Shown here: positions 35,430 to 49,263 of the stretch, piece by piece
Layout of the letters: every line of letters begins with the position of its first letter
Position numbering within the stretch: the first letter of the stretch is position 1
Assembly (NCBI RefSeq): GCF_040939455.1
Contig: NC_134122.1
Location: forward strand, 27,869,501 to 27,933,500
Direction: 5' to 3'
Source of the DNA: Microcebus murinus
Lineage: Eukaryota > Chordata > Mammalia > Primates > Cheirogaleidae
DNA length: 64,000 nt
Notes under the pieces: model-generated
What the model was told of the DNA's origin: nothing
Database searches by the model: none
Seen by the model: only the letters and a program-made list of their open reading frames with translations
Position numbers and translations under genes: made by a program

Positions 35430-36343
<914 letters not shown>

Positions 36344-36582
36344 CTGTGTCAGGAAAACAGAGCTTATTAGACTCTACAAGCCTAATTCTGCAGCTGCAGC
36401 CACACCCAGGAATCCAGACTTTGATCCTGACATTACATAATCTATACTCCAGTTGTACAATACACAGCAACATTAGGTCCTAGTCCTAGTTAGGGTAGGA
36501 CACACAGCAAGGTTCTGACCACAGAAGCCCCTGGAGTCTTCACGGAATGAAGGGAAATGTGGCTCAAGTGGGGAAGACACAT

Positions 36583-36909
36583 TTAAATACAAAATAGCTC
36601 TTCTACAAGATCATGGTGAGAAATAACAGGAAACCTTTTGTTCTGAGGTACAAAGGAAGAGGGGAAACCTTCTTCCATTTGCTTGTAGTGTACAAGGGAT
36701 CGCACGTCTTCTGTGGCCCTCACCAAGCCCCAGGCAGCTTTGAAAGAGAACAGCTGCTGCAGTTGGATGAGGCCACCCTCAAAATCATGAAGTCCATTAG
36801 CCCACTGGGGAACACGGTGGTCTAATATATTCCGTATCTCTTCTTCAGTGTCAATAGAATGGAGTAGACAAAGAAAAACTTGAACATACTTCTCTTGAAA
36901 AGTCTTCAC
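36583..36909 (-). other. Unrecognised 108-codon open frame in intron 3 of pseudogene B
   Basis: Reads MKTFQEKYVQVFLCLLHSID then a long acidic/hydrophobic stretch ending HHDLVEELFCI. It is not a CYP3A exon and I do not recognise it. The gene A counterpart is broken by stops. No splice sites that would join it to CYP3A were confirmed. Chance frame or relic of a retrocopy are both possible. Confidence 0.35.
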
Positions 36910-37796
36910 ATAAATTTAAAAAACAACACAAAAGAAAGCTCCACACTTGTAGAGAAAGGAGAAACAAAAACAGGTTATAAATGATTTCCCAATCTGTTCA
37001 TCTCTATCTCCCAGCTCTTCTTTGAAAAGCATCTGTTAAACCTCAAAATTTAATTTAAGACATTGGCTTTATTGAAAATGAATCACTGTGGGAGGGAATT
37101 AATGCCATGCATTTATGAGCACATATCGAAACCGCTGAAGGATGCATTTCATGCAATTGAAGGCAAACTAAGGTAGGATAAAAGGAGGAGAGGAGAAAAG
37201 CCTGTCACTGGACAGAAAGCGATGCTAGGAGTCCCTGGGCTATCAAACCTGGAGAAAAGTGGTCACCTGCAACATTCTTAGACTAATTAAGAACACAGAC
37301 TTCTAAACCAGGTGACCTATGGAATTCTTGGTGGGATAAGCCTTCAAAAGTGTCAAAGTTGTCAGTACCAAAATGGAGTCACACTGATGTTATAAAATTA
37401 AATAATATCTGACAAATCCTGGGAAGGTTATGAAGACAACATTCTCATGCTTGCATGCCTAAAAACAAAACTGTCACAAAATACTCTAGGAAAACCTCAC
37501 TTTTCACAAAGAGCACAGTATGGTTAGAGTAAAAGTACTTCAGGGAGAACATCTGCCCAGTAACTGTCTGCCCAACGTCGGACTGCTGTCCCCCTGTTAA
37601 TGATCTTTGTAGCTACGGACAATTATTTCAAAATAGTTATGTTATCCTGCTCATTGTTCCCTTTAACAACATTTTTCTTCCTTTACCTCCATGAAAAGGC
37701 ACATAGTTTGCTATAGCGTGCACATTTCCATTGCAATGCTTTACTTCCAAATAAATATCTTTTTCTTTCAGAGAGCCTTTCTCTGCTTTTTTTTTT

Positions 37797-37818
37797 TGTT
37801 TGTTTGTTTGTTTGTTTG
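37797..37818 (+). repeat. (TTTG)n microsatellite
   Basis: Five to six TTTG units after a T run, absent from the matching place in gene A near 4010. Confidence 0.85.
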
Positions 37819-37922
37819 ACAGCAGCTTCATCCCAAGAGGCTCTGGGCTGAGATTGCCCTTTGTATATGGGTACAACATCATAGCAGAAAGTCTATCCAA
37901 TGGAAGTTTCCAGAATACTCAC

Positions 37923-37975
37923 CCCCACATGTCCCCATACTTTTGGTAACATTCTTCATCAAATTTCCAAAATCC
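37923..37975 (-). pseudogene. Gene B exon 3
   Basis: 53 bases encoding GFWKFDEECYQKYGDMWG with acceptor CTTTCAG and donor GTGAGT. Open and splice-competent by eye. Confidence 0.9.
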
Positions 37976-39050
37976 CTGAAAGAAGAAACAGAATAAAATT
38001 CAATTTTTTTTTTAATATTCTCGACCCTGCCTCTAATTGGGGCAAAAAAGAGTGAAATCTGAAGAAATCAAGGTATGTTTCAATGGAAGTTACAGGAAAA
38101 CTTTTGTTCAGAGATATTCAGGGGAATGGGGGAAAATAGAGGAGATAATTGAAATGGATGATTTAATGTCACTTTGAATTTTCTCCAAATATTGTAGTTA
38201 CAGAATAACTTACCCTTGTTTATGAATAGTAAATAACTGCTGTATTTCTGAAGTGTTTTTGCACATGCATGTATTCTCTCTAACATCTCATAACTTTCTG
38301 AATGGTCACCGCCATGGGCAGGTGAGGAAACTGAGGCTGAGGGAGAGCGAGCAAGTGTCTAGTGGGATGCACAATCTTTCGTCTCATTCAGCATCCTTTT
38401 CATTTATCTCAGGAGCTTTCTCTAGAATTCTAGTGGAATTGGGAAGTCAATGACATTAGGGACCTCTTTTGGTCTACAGGTTTATCTCAGTCTAAGGCAC
38501 ATTGCTGAGTGAGAAAATGAGTAATCAGTGACTGAGCAAATGACAAAATGTCCTTGCCTCCTGTTTTCCAATTCAAAATGGAACAGATCAGGAAATGCAG
38601 CTTCTTCCCATAGGACTAATTACCACACTTGCAGCTTAAAAGCAAATATTCCTGGTGCTGTGTTTCAGTTGTGATATTTTCACTATGCAAAAGAAGTTCC
38701 CATCAATATGGGTTTGGGGGTACACCTGGTAAAGTACTTATATGACCAAGTTGAACAGGGTATTATTGCTTTTGTAGATGGAAAAATATGGAATCTTAGG
38801 CAGTAATTAAGCAAGAAATGCCTGAGTTGGGAGAATTGGAACCTGAGCAAGAAGTCTGAGGTGTGTGGGAAAGGAAATCGGGGCGAGAGAGCAGCCTGCA
38901 CGGAGGCTTTGCTGGTCACCTCATGGGTATGAGCTGATGACTTTATGTTCAGGGGCCAGGCCCTGGGTGAAGAATTAGCCACAGTTGTTTGGTCAAAATT
39001 CACAGGCCCATGACTCTTATAGTACAGTTAATTTAAATTCGTGGTAATTC

Positions 39051-39351
39051 TTGTTTTGTTTTGTTTTTTGAGACATAATGTTGCTCTGTTCCCATGGCTA
39101 ACCTGTGGTGGTGTCAACCTAGCTCACAGCAAGCTCATATTCCAGACTCAAGAATTCCTATTGTCTCAGCCTCCTGAGTTGCTGGGACTACAGGTACACA
39201 CCACCATTCCTGGCTAATTCTTTTCTATTTATCATGGAGACGGGGGTCTCACTTGTGCTCAGGCTGTTCTCAAACTCTTGACCTCAAGCTATCTTCCTGC
39301 TTCGGTATCCCAGAGTGTGAGAATTCTGACTGTGAGCCACCATGCCCGGCC
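39051..39351 (-). mobile_element. Old Alu in intron 2 of gene B
   Basis: Antisense Alu with a TTTTG-rich tail and end CACCATGCCCGGCC, the duplicate of 5275-5571. Confidence 0.88.
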
Positions 39352-40160
39352 AGCTCTTGGTAATTTTGTCCAATCATCTCCTTTGTAGACATTTTGCAGA
39401 AGTAAGTCTGCTTTTGTTAAAACAAAACAAAATTAATTTCATGGCTAAGTATCTGAAGTCAATGGACAACCAACACCTTGTCTCAGTTATATCCACTGCC
39501 TGCTCAGACTCACCCAGAGGGTGCCCCCTTCCAGGAAAAGAAACAAAGGAGAACCTCTTGTTCTGCCTGGTAAACTTCCAAAGTATACCATTGGTGTGTA
39601 CTCCAAAAGTTGGAGTATAACTATTAAGGCCCAGAGGGAATTTGGCAGTTCTTGAGAGTATTCAAGTAGGTGCAAATTATCCCATGAATCCAAGGGCTGC
39701 CTAATAAACTGAAGTTTCCAAGCTGTGTAGAAGGAAGGGAAACAAGGCTATTCAATTGCTCTTGCTAAACAAGAAAGTTTGAATTTGGTGCACACAGCTA
39801 TATGAGCTACTACTGGTGGTCCCCCTTTCTGCATTTCTCCTAATACTAACTGTGACTATACCTTTCTGTGAATATGCACTAGGCAAAAAGACTTTGCTCA
39901 CAAAGTCTGAACATCAAGCCCTGAACATTAAGTCCTGATCTGCCAGAAATCTGGGCTGTTCAGCTGATCCAAACCTTAGGCTGCGGAGAGTAGACAACTG
40001 AGCCTTGGGGTTAATGTGGCTACAGGCTGGGTGGGGTATACACGTCACTTCTGAAGTGTAAAACCTCAGAACTTCCACCTGAGAAGGGGCATTTTTACCA
40101 ATGGAATAAACTGGTGTTTGCAACCATAAGAAACAAAAGAGAGAGTTCAAAAAAACCCAC

Positions 40161-40254
40161 CTTGCCGTAAGACAGAACATTTCCCACGATAGGCAGAGGT
40201 TTGGGCCCAGGAATTCCCAGCTTCTTAAACAGTCCATGTGAATGAGTCCCATAT
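40161..40254 (-). pseudogene. Gene B exon 2
   Basis: 94 bases, open, acceptor TTTATAG and donor GTGGGT. It encodes [19 protein letters not shown] and ends SYGK, against YETHSHG and SYRK in gene A. Confidence 0.9.
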
Positions 40255-41221
40255 CTATAAAGTCACAGGGAAAGCCGAGTAACAGGGATTGTGGTTTTAT
40301 AGCTATGGGAGCTGTCATCCTGCCTGCTCCGTGGATGCCTTTTATATCCTCACTGGCTCACATTCTCCCATACTAATTTAGACTGACAGATTAAGATGAC
40401 CTAAATTGGATTTTGTGCCCCTGTATTTCAGACCACTTGTAGATGAATATCAGAGGAGAAATAAAGCCCTATACTAATGCTAACCTCCAAGATACTAGAA
40501 TAAAATGGTGAAAAAAAGAATAAAACTTCAAGATATCCTCCAGGTCTCCTCTGTTCTCAATATCCATCATTTAGAGGTAAGTAATTCAGCATATTCCTGG
40601 GTGGAGGAGTTGAATTATAGGAGCAAGAAGAGTCCTGCGGGTGGCACAGAAAAGAGGTGCAAACAAGGGAAAGCCTCCCACGGAGTCTGGTGTACACATG
40701 GTGGCTGTATAAGTCATGACGGGGTGGAAGGCAGGGGAGCAGGAGCTGTTCACAGGGAACAATTCCTGTACAAATGTCTTGGCAGCAGACACAGAACCCA
40801 GAGGGGAAGTTAAAGAGACACTCACCAAGCCACCTCCTCCTGTGCCTACAATCCCCAGAGCTTTGGAAGGGGGCGAGCATGCCAAGCACACTGTGCCCCG
40901 TTTGTAATCTTCCTCTGCTGAATACTGGTTTATTAGTCTAGGTCCAAGCTCATGGTCAATCAGAAATCAGCCCCAGGACCAAATACTGTCACTAAACACT
41001 ACTAGTTAGAGAATTGAGATATGGATAGTGTGGGGGGAATTTTATTTAATTCTTTCACAGATCTACATAAGATCAACAACCATATGTTTTTGTAGCTTCT
41101 AATATTTAAGCAACTTCCTCTCAATTATCTCTTTTTATCTTCAAAACAGATAAGAGAAATGGGGCCAGATTGCACCCCATGGCTAAAGTTACACAACAGT
41201 GGGGCCTGGACAGATACTCAC

Positions 41222-41292
41222 AGATAGAGGAGCACTAGGCTGGTAGCCAGGAGAACCCAGGTTCCCAGGGCAAAGTCTGGGATGAGGTCCAT
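41222..41292 (-). pseudogene. Gene B exon 1 (coding part)
   Basis: The ATG is at complement 41290-41292. The exon encodes MDLIPDFALGTWVLLATSLV plus LLYL and differs from gene A by Glu to Gly. It is 71 bases with donor GTGAGT. The exon itself is intact. Confidence 0.9.
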
Positions 41293-41418
41293 CCCCACTT
41301 TCCTTCTTCAGTTCTCTCCTCTGAGTTGTTTTCTGAGCTGTGTGCTGCTCTTTGGTGGGCTATGCCTGTGGAGCTTCCCTTCCCGGCACGTAGGTGATTC
41401 AGTGGGGCTGCTTGAATG

Positions 41419-41424
41419 TTTATG
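41419..41424 (-). promoter_or_regulatory. TATA-like box of pseudogene B
   Basis: CATAAA on the minus strand in GCACATAAACATTCAAGC, the duplicate of the gene A element at the same distance from the ATG. Confidence 0.7.
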
Positions 41425-41545
41425 TGCTGGGCAAGGAGGCCGCGCCAGAGCTGCAGCCAATAGCAGGGCCACCTGTGCTCCACCTGCAGTCAGAGGAGCC
41501 CTCTCTGCCTTGGCAGTTGGCAAAGACTCATAGACACAACCACGT

Positions 41546-41562
41546 TGACCTCCTAGAGTTCA
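41546..41562 (-). promoter_or_regulatory. Everted repeat of B with 5-base spacer
   Basis: The minus strand reads TGAACTCTAGGAGGTCA. Both half sites of the gene A ER6 are kept, but one A has gone from the spacer, making an ER5. PXR/RXR prefers ER6, so response is likely weakened. Confidence 0.75.
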
Positions 41563-41739
41563 TATTCTGTAGGAAATCACAGAAACTCAATCAGTGTTAT
41601 CACTAAGTCCAAAGTTTAAGGGTTCATATTATAAACTCAAGTAAAGCCATTGACATTAAATCTCCTCTAATCTGCCCTTGTTTCCAAGGCGGTCCTCATT
41701 TTGAAATATGAGGAATGCATCCAAAAGAGCTACACCTAC

Positions 41740-42090
41740 AGATCTTTACCCATGCACTTTCCTCTGCCTACACTACCCCTGAGTTACCTGGAAGACTTCT
41801 ACTCATCCTTCCAACCCAAGAACACAGACCCTTCTCTTACAGTCTTTCTTCCCCACCCTCCACACACAGCTATCACCACTTCTTCCTCTGGGCAATTCCT
41901 AACCCTGTCACACAGTTCTGCTATTGTCCACTCTACTCTCTACTGCCATTGTGGGTTTCTACATCTGTGACCCTTAGCAGATGGTGAGCTTCTCCAGGGC
42001 ACAGCATATAGTCTAGTATTTTCACAACTATGTCCCCAGCCCCTAGTAGAGTCTTTCACACACAGTGGGCATCCACAAAGGCTATTAGAG
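41740..42090 (+). repeat. L2 LINE 3'-end fragment
   Basis: Counterpart of 10060-10395, with GATGGTGAGCTTCTCCAGGG and CCCCTAGTAGAGTCTTTCAC. Confidence 0.6.
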
Positions 42091-43228
42091 TTGAGCCAGT
42101 GAGATGGCTGGACTGCTGTGTGTCCTTTCCCTGACTGCCGTAAACCCACCATCTTCCTAAATTATTAATCCAGTAAAAGTGCTTGGCAGTGCCTCAGCCC
42201 CCATCTCTGCATGTTCAGGCTGATCAACCCTGCTTCTGTAGACAAGAGGGCTCCAATGGGAAGGACAGAGGGTGGACAAGATTGAGCTGATGGCTGCACC
42301 CAACAGTATCAATCCTGCTACTTCCTATGCACCTGCAAGTGTCCTGCAGTAGACAGCAAGATAGACATATTCTTGGACAAAAGTGGCCCCCTCTCTCAGA
42401 GAAGACTGCAGGTGAGGAAACAATGAGTGTGAAAGGAGAGAGGAATAGAACAGCAGCCCAGATGTCCAGGTGGACCCCAACCACCATAGCCACCAATGAG
42501 GGGGCAGAGGTGGCTACAGGCGTACACAGCACCTAGGACTCGAGGGAGATGATCTGGGCCTTGTCATGTGGGCAGTGGTGTTCAAAGCAGGAGGTTTTCT
42601 GCATTTTGAGGAGTGTGGGATTTTCTAATGGAGCTGAGTAGGTCGCAGGAGCTGGTGAGAAGGATGGCTGTTATTGTGACAGTTCCTCCCCTGTGAGCTC
42701 CCAGATGCATTCCTGATTGCAGAGACCAGGAGTAAGTATGTGAAAACTATATCAGCTCATTATCATTATGGTACATGTGATGTTACTTGTCTGCTTGGCC
42801 TGAAGAATCATGAATTGCCTGACAACTAAAACCTAAAAGTTCTTAAAACTCAAAATAAATAGAAGACAGTTAAGCTGAGCTCATGCACTTTCTTTTCTCA
42901 TTATCCTTTCTCTCAATCCTACTACAAAATTGTTAATTAGTCCTCCCCAACTCTTTCCATGCTTGTGTGGCCTTTATGTCTCCAGATCAGCTTGACATTG
43001 GCTTGAGTGGGTGGACATCTGATTAATAAAATGTATTAAGTCACAATCATGCCCCAGACTCCTTTTGTTTTCCTGGGAGCGGATAGAACAGCCTCAAATG
43101 TCTGTCATTATAGTTTTACATCTCTAGATAAAGGGTTTCACTGGGAAACACCTGTTACCATCCACAGCTGCCCCTGGAAAATTAATGCAAGAATTCTTCT
43201 ATTTGTTTATGTACTGATTCAAGGCAAA

Positions 43229-43249
43229 GGGGCGGGGCGGGGGGGGGGG
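43229..43249 (+). repeat. G-rich tract with quadruplex potential
   Basis: GGGGCGGGGC followed by a run of about 11 G. The gene A flank has only AAAAGGGGTTG here, so the run grew in this copy. Confidence 0.7.
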
Positions 43250-44092
43250 AAGTCATCTGTCAGTGTTGTGTCAGGCCTGGGCTGGAAGCCACACAGTCCG
43301 TGTCTTGGAAGCAGCCTCCCAGTAGAGGAAGAGAGACTCATAAATGCTCTCAGTAGTGGTGTCCACATGACATACCTTTGGAACCTCGGGGCTAATAGAG
43401 CTCTACAGAGAGGTAATTAACAGAAGAAGTGGTGAAAATCTTGAATATCAACAAGTGACAGACATGGGAGGCTGGGAGAAAATACCTAGGACAAGTAAGA
43501 TAAAAGTCCAGAGAATTCTGATAAATTTATGTCTCTTTGCAGTGGCTCGTGTAGCCTCTGTTAAATAGGATTATGTTGCTATACCTGGTTTAGAGATGTA
43601 GAAACTGAGGCTCAGTGATTGCAAGTGTTTTCCCAGCAGGTAGTGATCAGAAGAAAATATTATATATAAAGCTAACACAAAGGAAGGTGAAAAGTCCTCT
43701 GCTGGCCTTGTACATCAGTATGTAACACCTACCGCTCCCTGATAAGGTTCACTGTGGGCCATCGTGAGACTCTGGAATAAAATAGCAAATTGTCTGAGAT
43801 TCTTGTTCATATCTCCATGGTTATTCCCACCGCAGCCCCCCTGTGAGTCTATCAGAGCAAAGGACTCTTACCTCATTCGAGCAGGGAAAAAGAAAGATGC
43901 AAAATCTGACCACAGTAATGGTATTGTTGAGAGTATCTCCCTCTTCATGCTTCCAAACAGAGAGGTCCACAGAATACATTCACACTAGGAAAGGTTACAG
44001 TGTCATTTGATAACTATCAACAACTTAACTAGTTCACCTAAACTGAAATCCTTTCTTATTTTTTTGGAAACAAAACCACTATAAAAACTAAT

Positions 44093-44182
44093 GGGGAGGG
44101 GGGGCAGGGGCAAGATACGTAACCCTAACAATATTTGTACCCACAGAATTTGAGATAAAAAAAAAAGAAGGAAAAAAAACCC
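44093..44182 (+). mobile_element. Tiny 5'-truncated L1 tail insertion
   Basis: About 90 bases: G-rich 3' UTR piece, TTTGTACCCACAGAATTTGA, A-rich tail. Flanked by AACTAAT at 44086-44092 and 44183-44189. The uninterrupted site is at 12364-12370 in the gene A flank. Confidence 0.82.
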
Positions 44183-45969
44183 AACTAATCTGTTCATCTT
44201 CCTCCAAAACACATGCTTGCCTGTGAGTATTTTGTAAGTAAACTAAGCCTGACATGATCGTTCACTTCTCCTGTGAACCTCAGGAACTGAATTGATTGGT
44301 TGGAATCCACACCAACACTATAGACTAGTCATTGGTTGGAAGTAAAATGTAGCTGGCACCGTGCCCCAACCATTGTCAATGGACGTGCTCTGCAAAGGTA
44401 AGCAATAGAAGGTATATTCTTTCTGCTACTTGTTCTAGAGAAGGTAACACCCTCTAACATGAAGAGATTTGCATAGTGAGAGTCATGTTGAATGAGTAAG
44501 GAAGACATCACATACCAACCACCCTGTGTCTGTCATGTGCTCACTCCTGTATCAAAGTGTTCGTCATGTCCTTTTAAATCTCTGCTTGAAGTGATTAGGG
44601 TACAAATGTGGCTAAGACCCATACATCATTCAGTTTGAAAATAAAGACAAATAATTACTACATTGTGAAGGGTTAGTAATTATAGATATTAGAGAAACTC
44701 AGTGTCTTGTCTTCATCAACATCAAATGACTTGTCTTCTTTCTTGGTGTCATTATCATTGAATGAAAGTTCAGTGTCAAGGAACATACAGAGAAGCATGA
44801 GGCTCAGATTACCAGTATCAGTGCACAGGTTGTCCAGGGACTTAGTGATGTCAGGAGCATCATCACTCTGATATTTCTGTTCTTTAATATTGTTAGCCCA
44901 ATTGCTTACTCTTCTGGGAAGCCTGTCCAGACTTCTCACTGACCAAGGAATTGCTTGCTCTGTAGGGAGTCAATATTGTTCAGGAACAATTTGGTAATAC
45001 ATTCAAATTTCCAGGTCACAATCTTGAGGGTGTGAATAAATAAAAGTAAGAGTATTTTCCTGTAACTCACACCCAACTCCCCATTCTTCTCAGTAGAGCG
45101 GCGCTTGGTTTGGCCAAATGTGTGGCTTCTGAATTTTGGTAGCTGGAGAACAGAAGTAGCCAACATTTCTGGCCCACATTGTTGGGGGTGGTGGTGAGGA
45201 CAGTGGCAGGTCCACAGACGTTCTCTGTAGGCATTGTGGGAGGTGAGGATCTCACCTGAGTGTCATTGTGCGTTGGTCGGGCTGTGTGTCTGCTGTGTTC
45301 AGGGCATGTGTCAAGCACTAAATATGAAACATTGAGAATTGTTGCCCTCGTGAAGCTTATACTATAACAGGAAGAAACCAAACTGAACAAATAAATACAA
45401 GTGAATATTGGATTAAAAATTAGGATAAAATCTATGAAGTAAAAGTATTTTTTACTTAAGCTTCGAGCAGTATCAAGCATTTGATCTTTGTTTTTTTCTT
45501 TAAACTCTATCCTCCTTTGAAAGATATAAAGACAACAGAAGCAACACACTCAGAGAATGGGAAGTTTCAAACTTTGGGCCTACCTAGGCCTGTGTCCTCA
45601 TCTGTCTATGGGGAAAATGACCAGACTTGACCCAAGAGGACCAAGGACTTCCTCATCCCAATGAGAAGACCCCTGCAGGACTGCACGCCCCTCTGGACTC
45701 TGTGTCCCTGTATGATTTTCTGAGACATCCATTCCCTTTATTCTCCTTCACTTCTTTATATCATTTAGGGTCCCCCACGTCTTCCAGCCCAGTTTGAGAG
45801 CAAGAGCGCCTCTGGTCAAGAAGCAGAACAAAGGTGAAATAGAATGGACCTAGGAGACAACAACTGCCTATTTAAGCCAGTAGTTCTAACTTCTGGAGTG
45901 GTTTTTTTAAATGAGACTTCCGAAAAAACTCTCACACCAAACTGCCAATAACACCCTCACACTTGCTCA

Positions 45970-46210
45970 CATATAGGCCTTAGCTCAGTCAGCAATAGGT
46001 TATATGTGTCACTCTAAGTGCTTTCCCTGATTAACTTAATCTGTGCAACAGCCCTGTGACCTTGATATTGTTAGAAACCTTATTTTACAGATGAAGCAAA
46101 CTAAACCTCAGAGAGGTAAACTGACATCTAAGGTTACATCTCTAATTACTAGCAGAGCCAGGATGGACATTTACGTCCTCTAGCTTATAGCCCAAGGTCT
46201 AATTCTTTAT
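45970..46210 (-). repeat. MIR element
   Basis: Antisense MIR core ATTTTACAGATGAAGCAAAC with CTCAGAGAGGTAAACTGACA; duplicate of 14165-14400. Confidence 0.75.
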
Positions 46211-47029
46211 CACAGGCTCAGCCTTGCCCAAGGCCACACAGAATTCCTGGGGGAGCAGCACTGCAGCCCAGGCCTTCTGAATGGGGGTACCCAGAGCTCT
46301 GCCCCCTGCACAGGGACCTGTTCACGCCCCTAGAAAACCCACTGATGTGTGCTTGGTTCAGGCAGGGGACGTTTTTTCTGCTCTCTGGGTGCTGGAGTAC
46401 AAGCACCTCACTGAACTTTATGGCAAAGAAAAGAGGAGAAGGAGGGAGAGGACATAATCACAACTGTTCACTTTCCACTCCATCCCAGAGCATCTATTTC
46501 CTGAACAAAATGACCACTAACATCTCCATGGCACCTCACAGTGCCTAAAGTTCTTCCCATCTCTCTTCATTGATCCTCATGGCAACTCTGTGAGACAAGA
46601 CATGCTGGGATAATTGTAATTCCCAATGTATAGACGTGGAAGCAGACACATGGGGATAAGACTCACTCACATGAGTAAACCACCAAGCCAGGGCAGGGAG
46701 GCAGGCCTTATGATTCCAGATTGTGCCTGTGGCAGGCTTGCTAGGATTTCAAGGGGCCTCCTGAAACAACTTGGCAGATTGTGTCAGCCTCACCTAACGT
46801 AAATACTTCCTCCACCCCTCCTAGCACATGTAATGTAGAAATGCTACAGAACTGGTTGTGACTACAAACATGACATGCACATTCTTCTACACATTACATA
46901 ATTGTGTATTTTCTGAACCCATGGTTTCAGGAGAAAGTCAGATGTTGCAAATTGTTCTGACATGTTGCAATCAAAGTCATTCGGTTTTCTCAGAAAGGAG
47001 AATGTAAAAGGTCAAAAAACGAATTAGCA

Positions 47030-47359
47030 GGCCGGGCGCGGTGGCTCACGCCTGTAATCCTAGCACTCTGGGAGGCCGCGGCGGGCGGATTGCTCGAGGT
47101 CAGGAGTTCAAAACCAGCCTGAGCGAGACCCCGTCTCTACCAAAATATAGAAAGAAATTAATTGACTAACTAAAAATATATATACAAAAAAAATTAGCCG
47201 GGCATGGTGGCGCATGCCTGTAGTCCCAGCTACTAGGGAGGCTGAGGCGGTAGGATCGCTGAGCCCAGGAGATTGAGGTTGCTGTGAGCCAGGCTGACGC
47301 CACGGCACTCACTCTAGCCTGGGCAACAAAGTGAGACTCTGTCTCAAAAAAAAAAAAAA
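47030..47359 (+). mobile_element. Young strepsirrhine-type Alu
   Basis: GGCCGGGCGCGGTGGCTCAC start, linker with AAAGAAATTAATTG, right arm AGGCTGACGCCACGGCACTC, then a pure poly(A). Flanked by a perfect 16-base target-site duplication AAAAAACGAATTAGCA at 47014-47029 and 47360-47375. Confidence 0.96.
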
Positions 47360-48184
47360 AAAAAACGAATTAGCAAATGAGAAATCTTAAAATGTCAGTG
47401 AAACTCTAGAAGACCATGTGGAAGGGAATTCATGAAACAGGACATTAATGCATGAAAAGACGAAGGATGAGTGTGTTGAGATGAGTGTGTTCCAAAAGGA
47501 CAACAAAGCCTGTACCTTCTCGTTCTCCTTGTTGCAGTAACCTCCTTAGTTGCTTTGCCTGAATTTTGGCAGGACTTTTCCAGGAATGCACTCCTCAGCC
47601 ACCAAAGCCTCAGACAACGTGGATATTATAACATTCCTGCTTTGCTGAAATTCCTCTAACTGCACCTATCACCCAAGGAATAAAATGTAAACAGTTCTAG
47701 GCAGGAGCATAAGACTCTCTTCATCTGACCTCAGCTGGCTACTTCAGTCTTGACTCAGGCTAGTTCTTCACATGTGCATAATGTTCTATGCAAATTATGA
47801 TTTGGTGCTCCCTAAGATCCCCAAATGTGACATGTCTATGTCTCCTCATATCTGCCCAGGCTGTTCTTCAGGTCCTAAACAAAATAGAGGCAAACCAAAT
47901 ACCGCGATGATGAAAAGATGATATGTCATGACCAAGTAGAATATTACCCTGGGATTCTAGTGGTAGTTAATAGAGAAAAAGTGTAAATACCAATATCTCA
48001 TCAGCAAATTAAAGGGGAAAGGTAATATGAGTCTCTCAGTCATCTTAGGGGAAGCATTTGATAATATTCATCTCCCACTATTGATATAAAAAATTTCAAA
48101 TTACTAAGAATAGGACATTTTTTAATTTATCAAAAAAATTAAACATGGTTTATAGTTTTTAAACATTTTTCATATATACCTTTT

Positions 48185-48466
48185 TTTGAGACAGGATCTC
48201 ACTGTGTTGCCTGGGCTGGAGTGCAGTGGCATCATTATAGCTCACTGCAACCCCAAACTCCTGCGCTCAAGTGATCATTCTGCTTCAGCCTCCCCATTAG
48301 CTAGGATTACAGGTGGACACTACCATAGCTGGCTAGTTTTTGTATTTTTTGTAAGGATAGGATCTTGCTATGTGCTCATGGTGGTCTCAAACTCCTGGCC
48401 TCAAGCAATGTTTCTTCCTCCCAAAGACCTGGGATTATGAACGTGCTTGAGTGTGCCCAGTGTTCT
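48185..48466 (-). mobile_element. Old Alu, antisense
   Basis: Poly(T), GAGACAGGATCTCACTGTGT and GGCTGGAGTGCAGTGGCATC. Flanked by TATACCTTTTT copies at about 48175-48185 and 48467-48477. Confidence 0.88.
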
Positions 48467-49263
48467 ATACCTTTTTAATGTCAACCATGTGTACATAGAG
48501 CCTTTACAAAAATAGTAACTTTATTAAAAAATAGTAACTTTATTAAATGAATAAAATTCCATTAATTAACTTACTTTTTGCTGTAAATTTCAAAAATTTC
48601 ATTAATTATTTTTCTCATGAATCTAGGTTGTGAATCACCCCAGGTGAACACAGGGCAGGTTTAATAATCACTAGAAAATTAGAGATTTCCTTCTTGTGCG
48701 GCTACTTGAACTGACCTGATTTCAGGGGGAAGTAGAATGCAAGGGGGTTTGTTCAGCTGAGATCACCTCTGTCCATAAGCTGGAGTTTTTGACCTGTAGT
48801 TGGGACATGGAGTCTTTTGATGATCAGAGGAAAGTAATGAACCCTCTCATTAGGAAATAAACAAGCACCCAGCATTTTTAATGCAATTTCAAGTGGACTC
48901 CAAGAAGACTTGTCATTATGGTGCCTGCCAAGCCCCATGACTTTCTCAAGGTGCCCAGAGCAGCCCAGCCAAGTTCATCCAACCTCTGCCCTAATCCGAT
49001 CGGTTACATGGTTATCCCCAGAACCATGGGGCCTCCCTGAAGTCTACATTGGTTCTTCCCTGTGCCCAGTGCTATGATCCATGGCAGGGGCAAAGAACCA
49101 CACAGCAAAGTGTGAACAAGACTGTCACAGAGGGAGTCATAACCTGAGATCCTAGGTGGGGTTCTCTACTGCAAGGAGATGACTGGAAAGATCCAGGGAG
49201 TCAGGGAGGGCAGAGATAAAGGGATGTGGAGCCTCCTGGTGTGGGGTAGGCCTATCCAAATGA

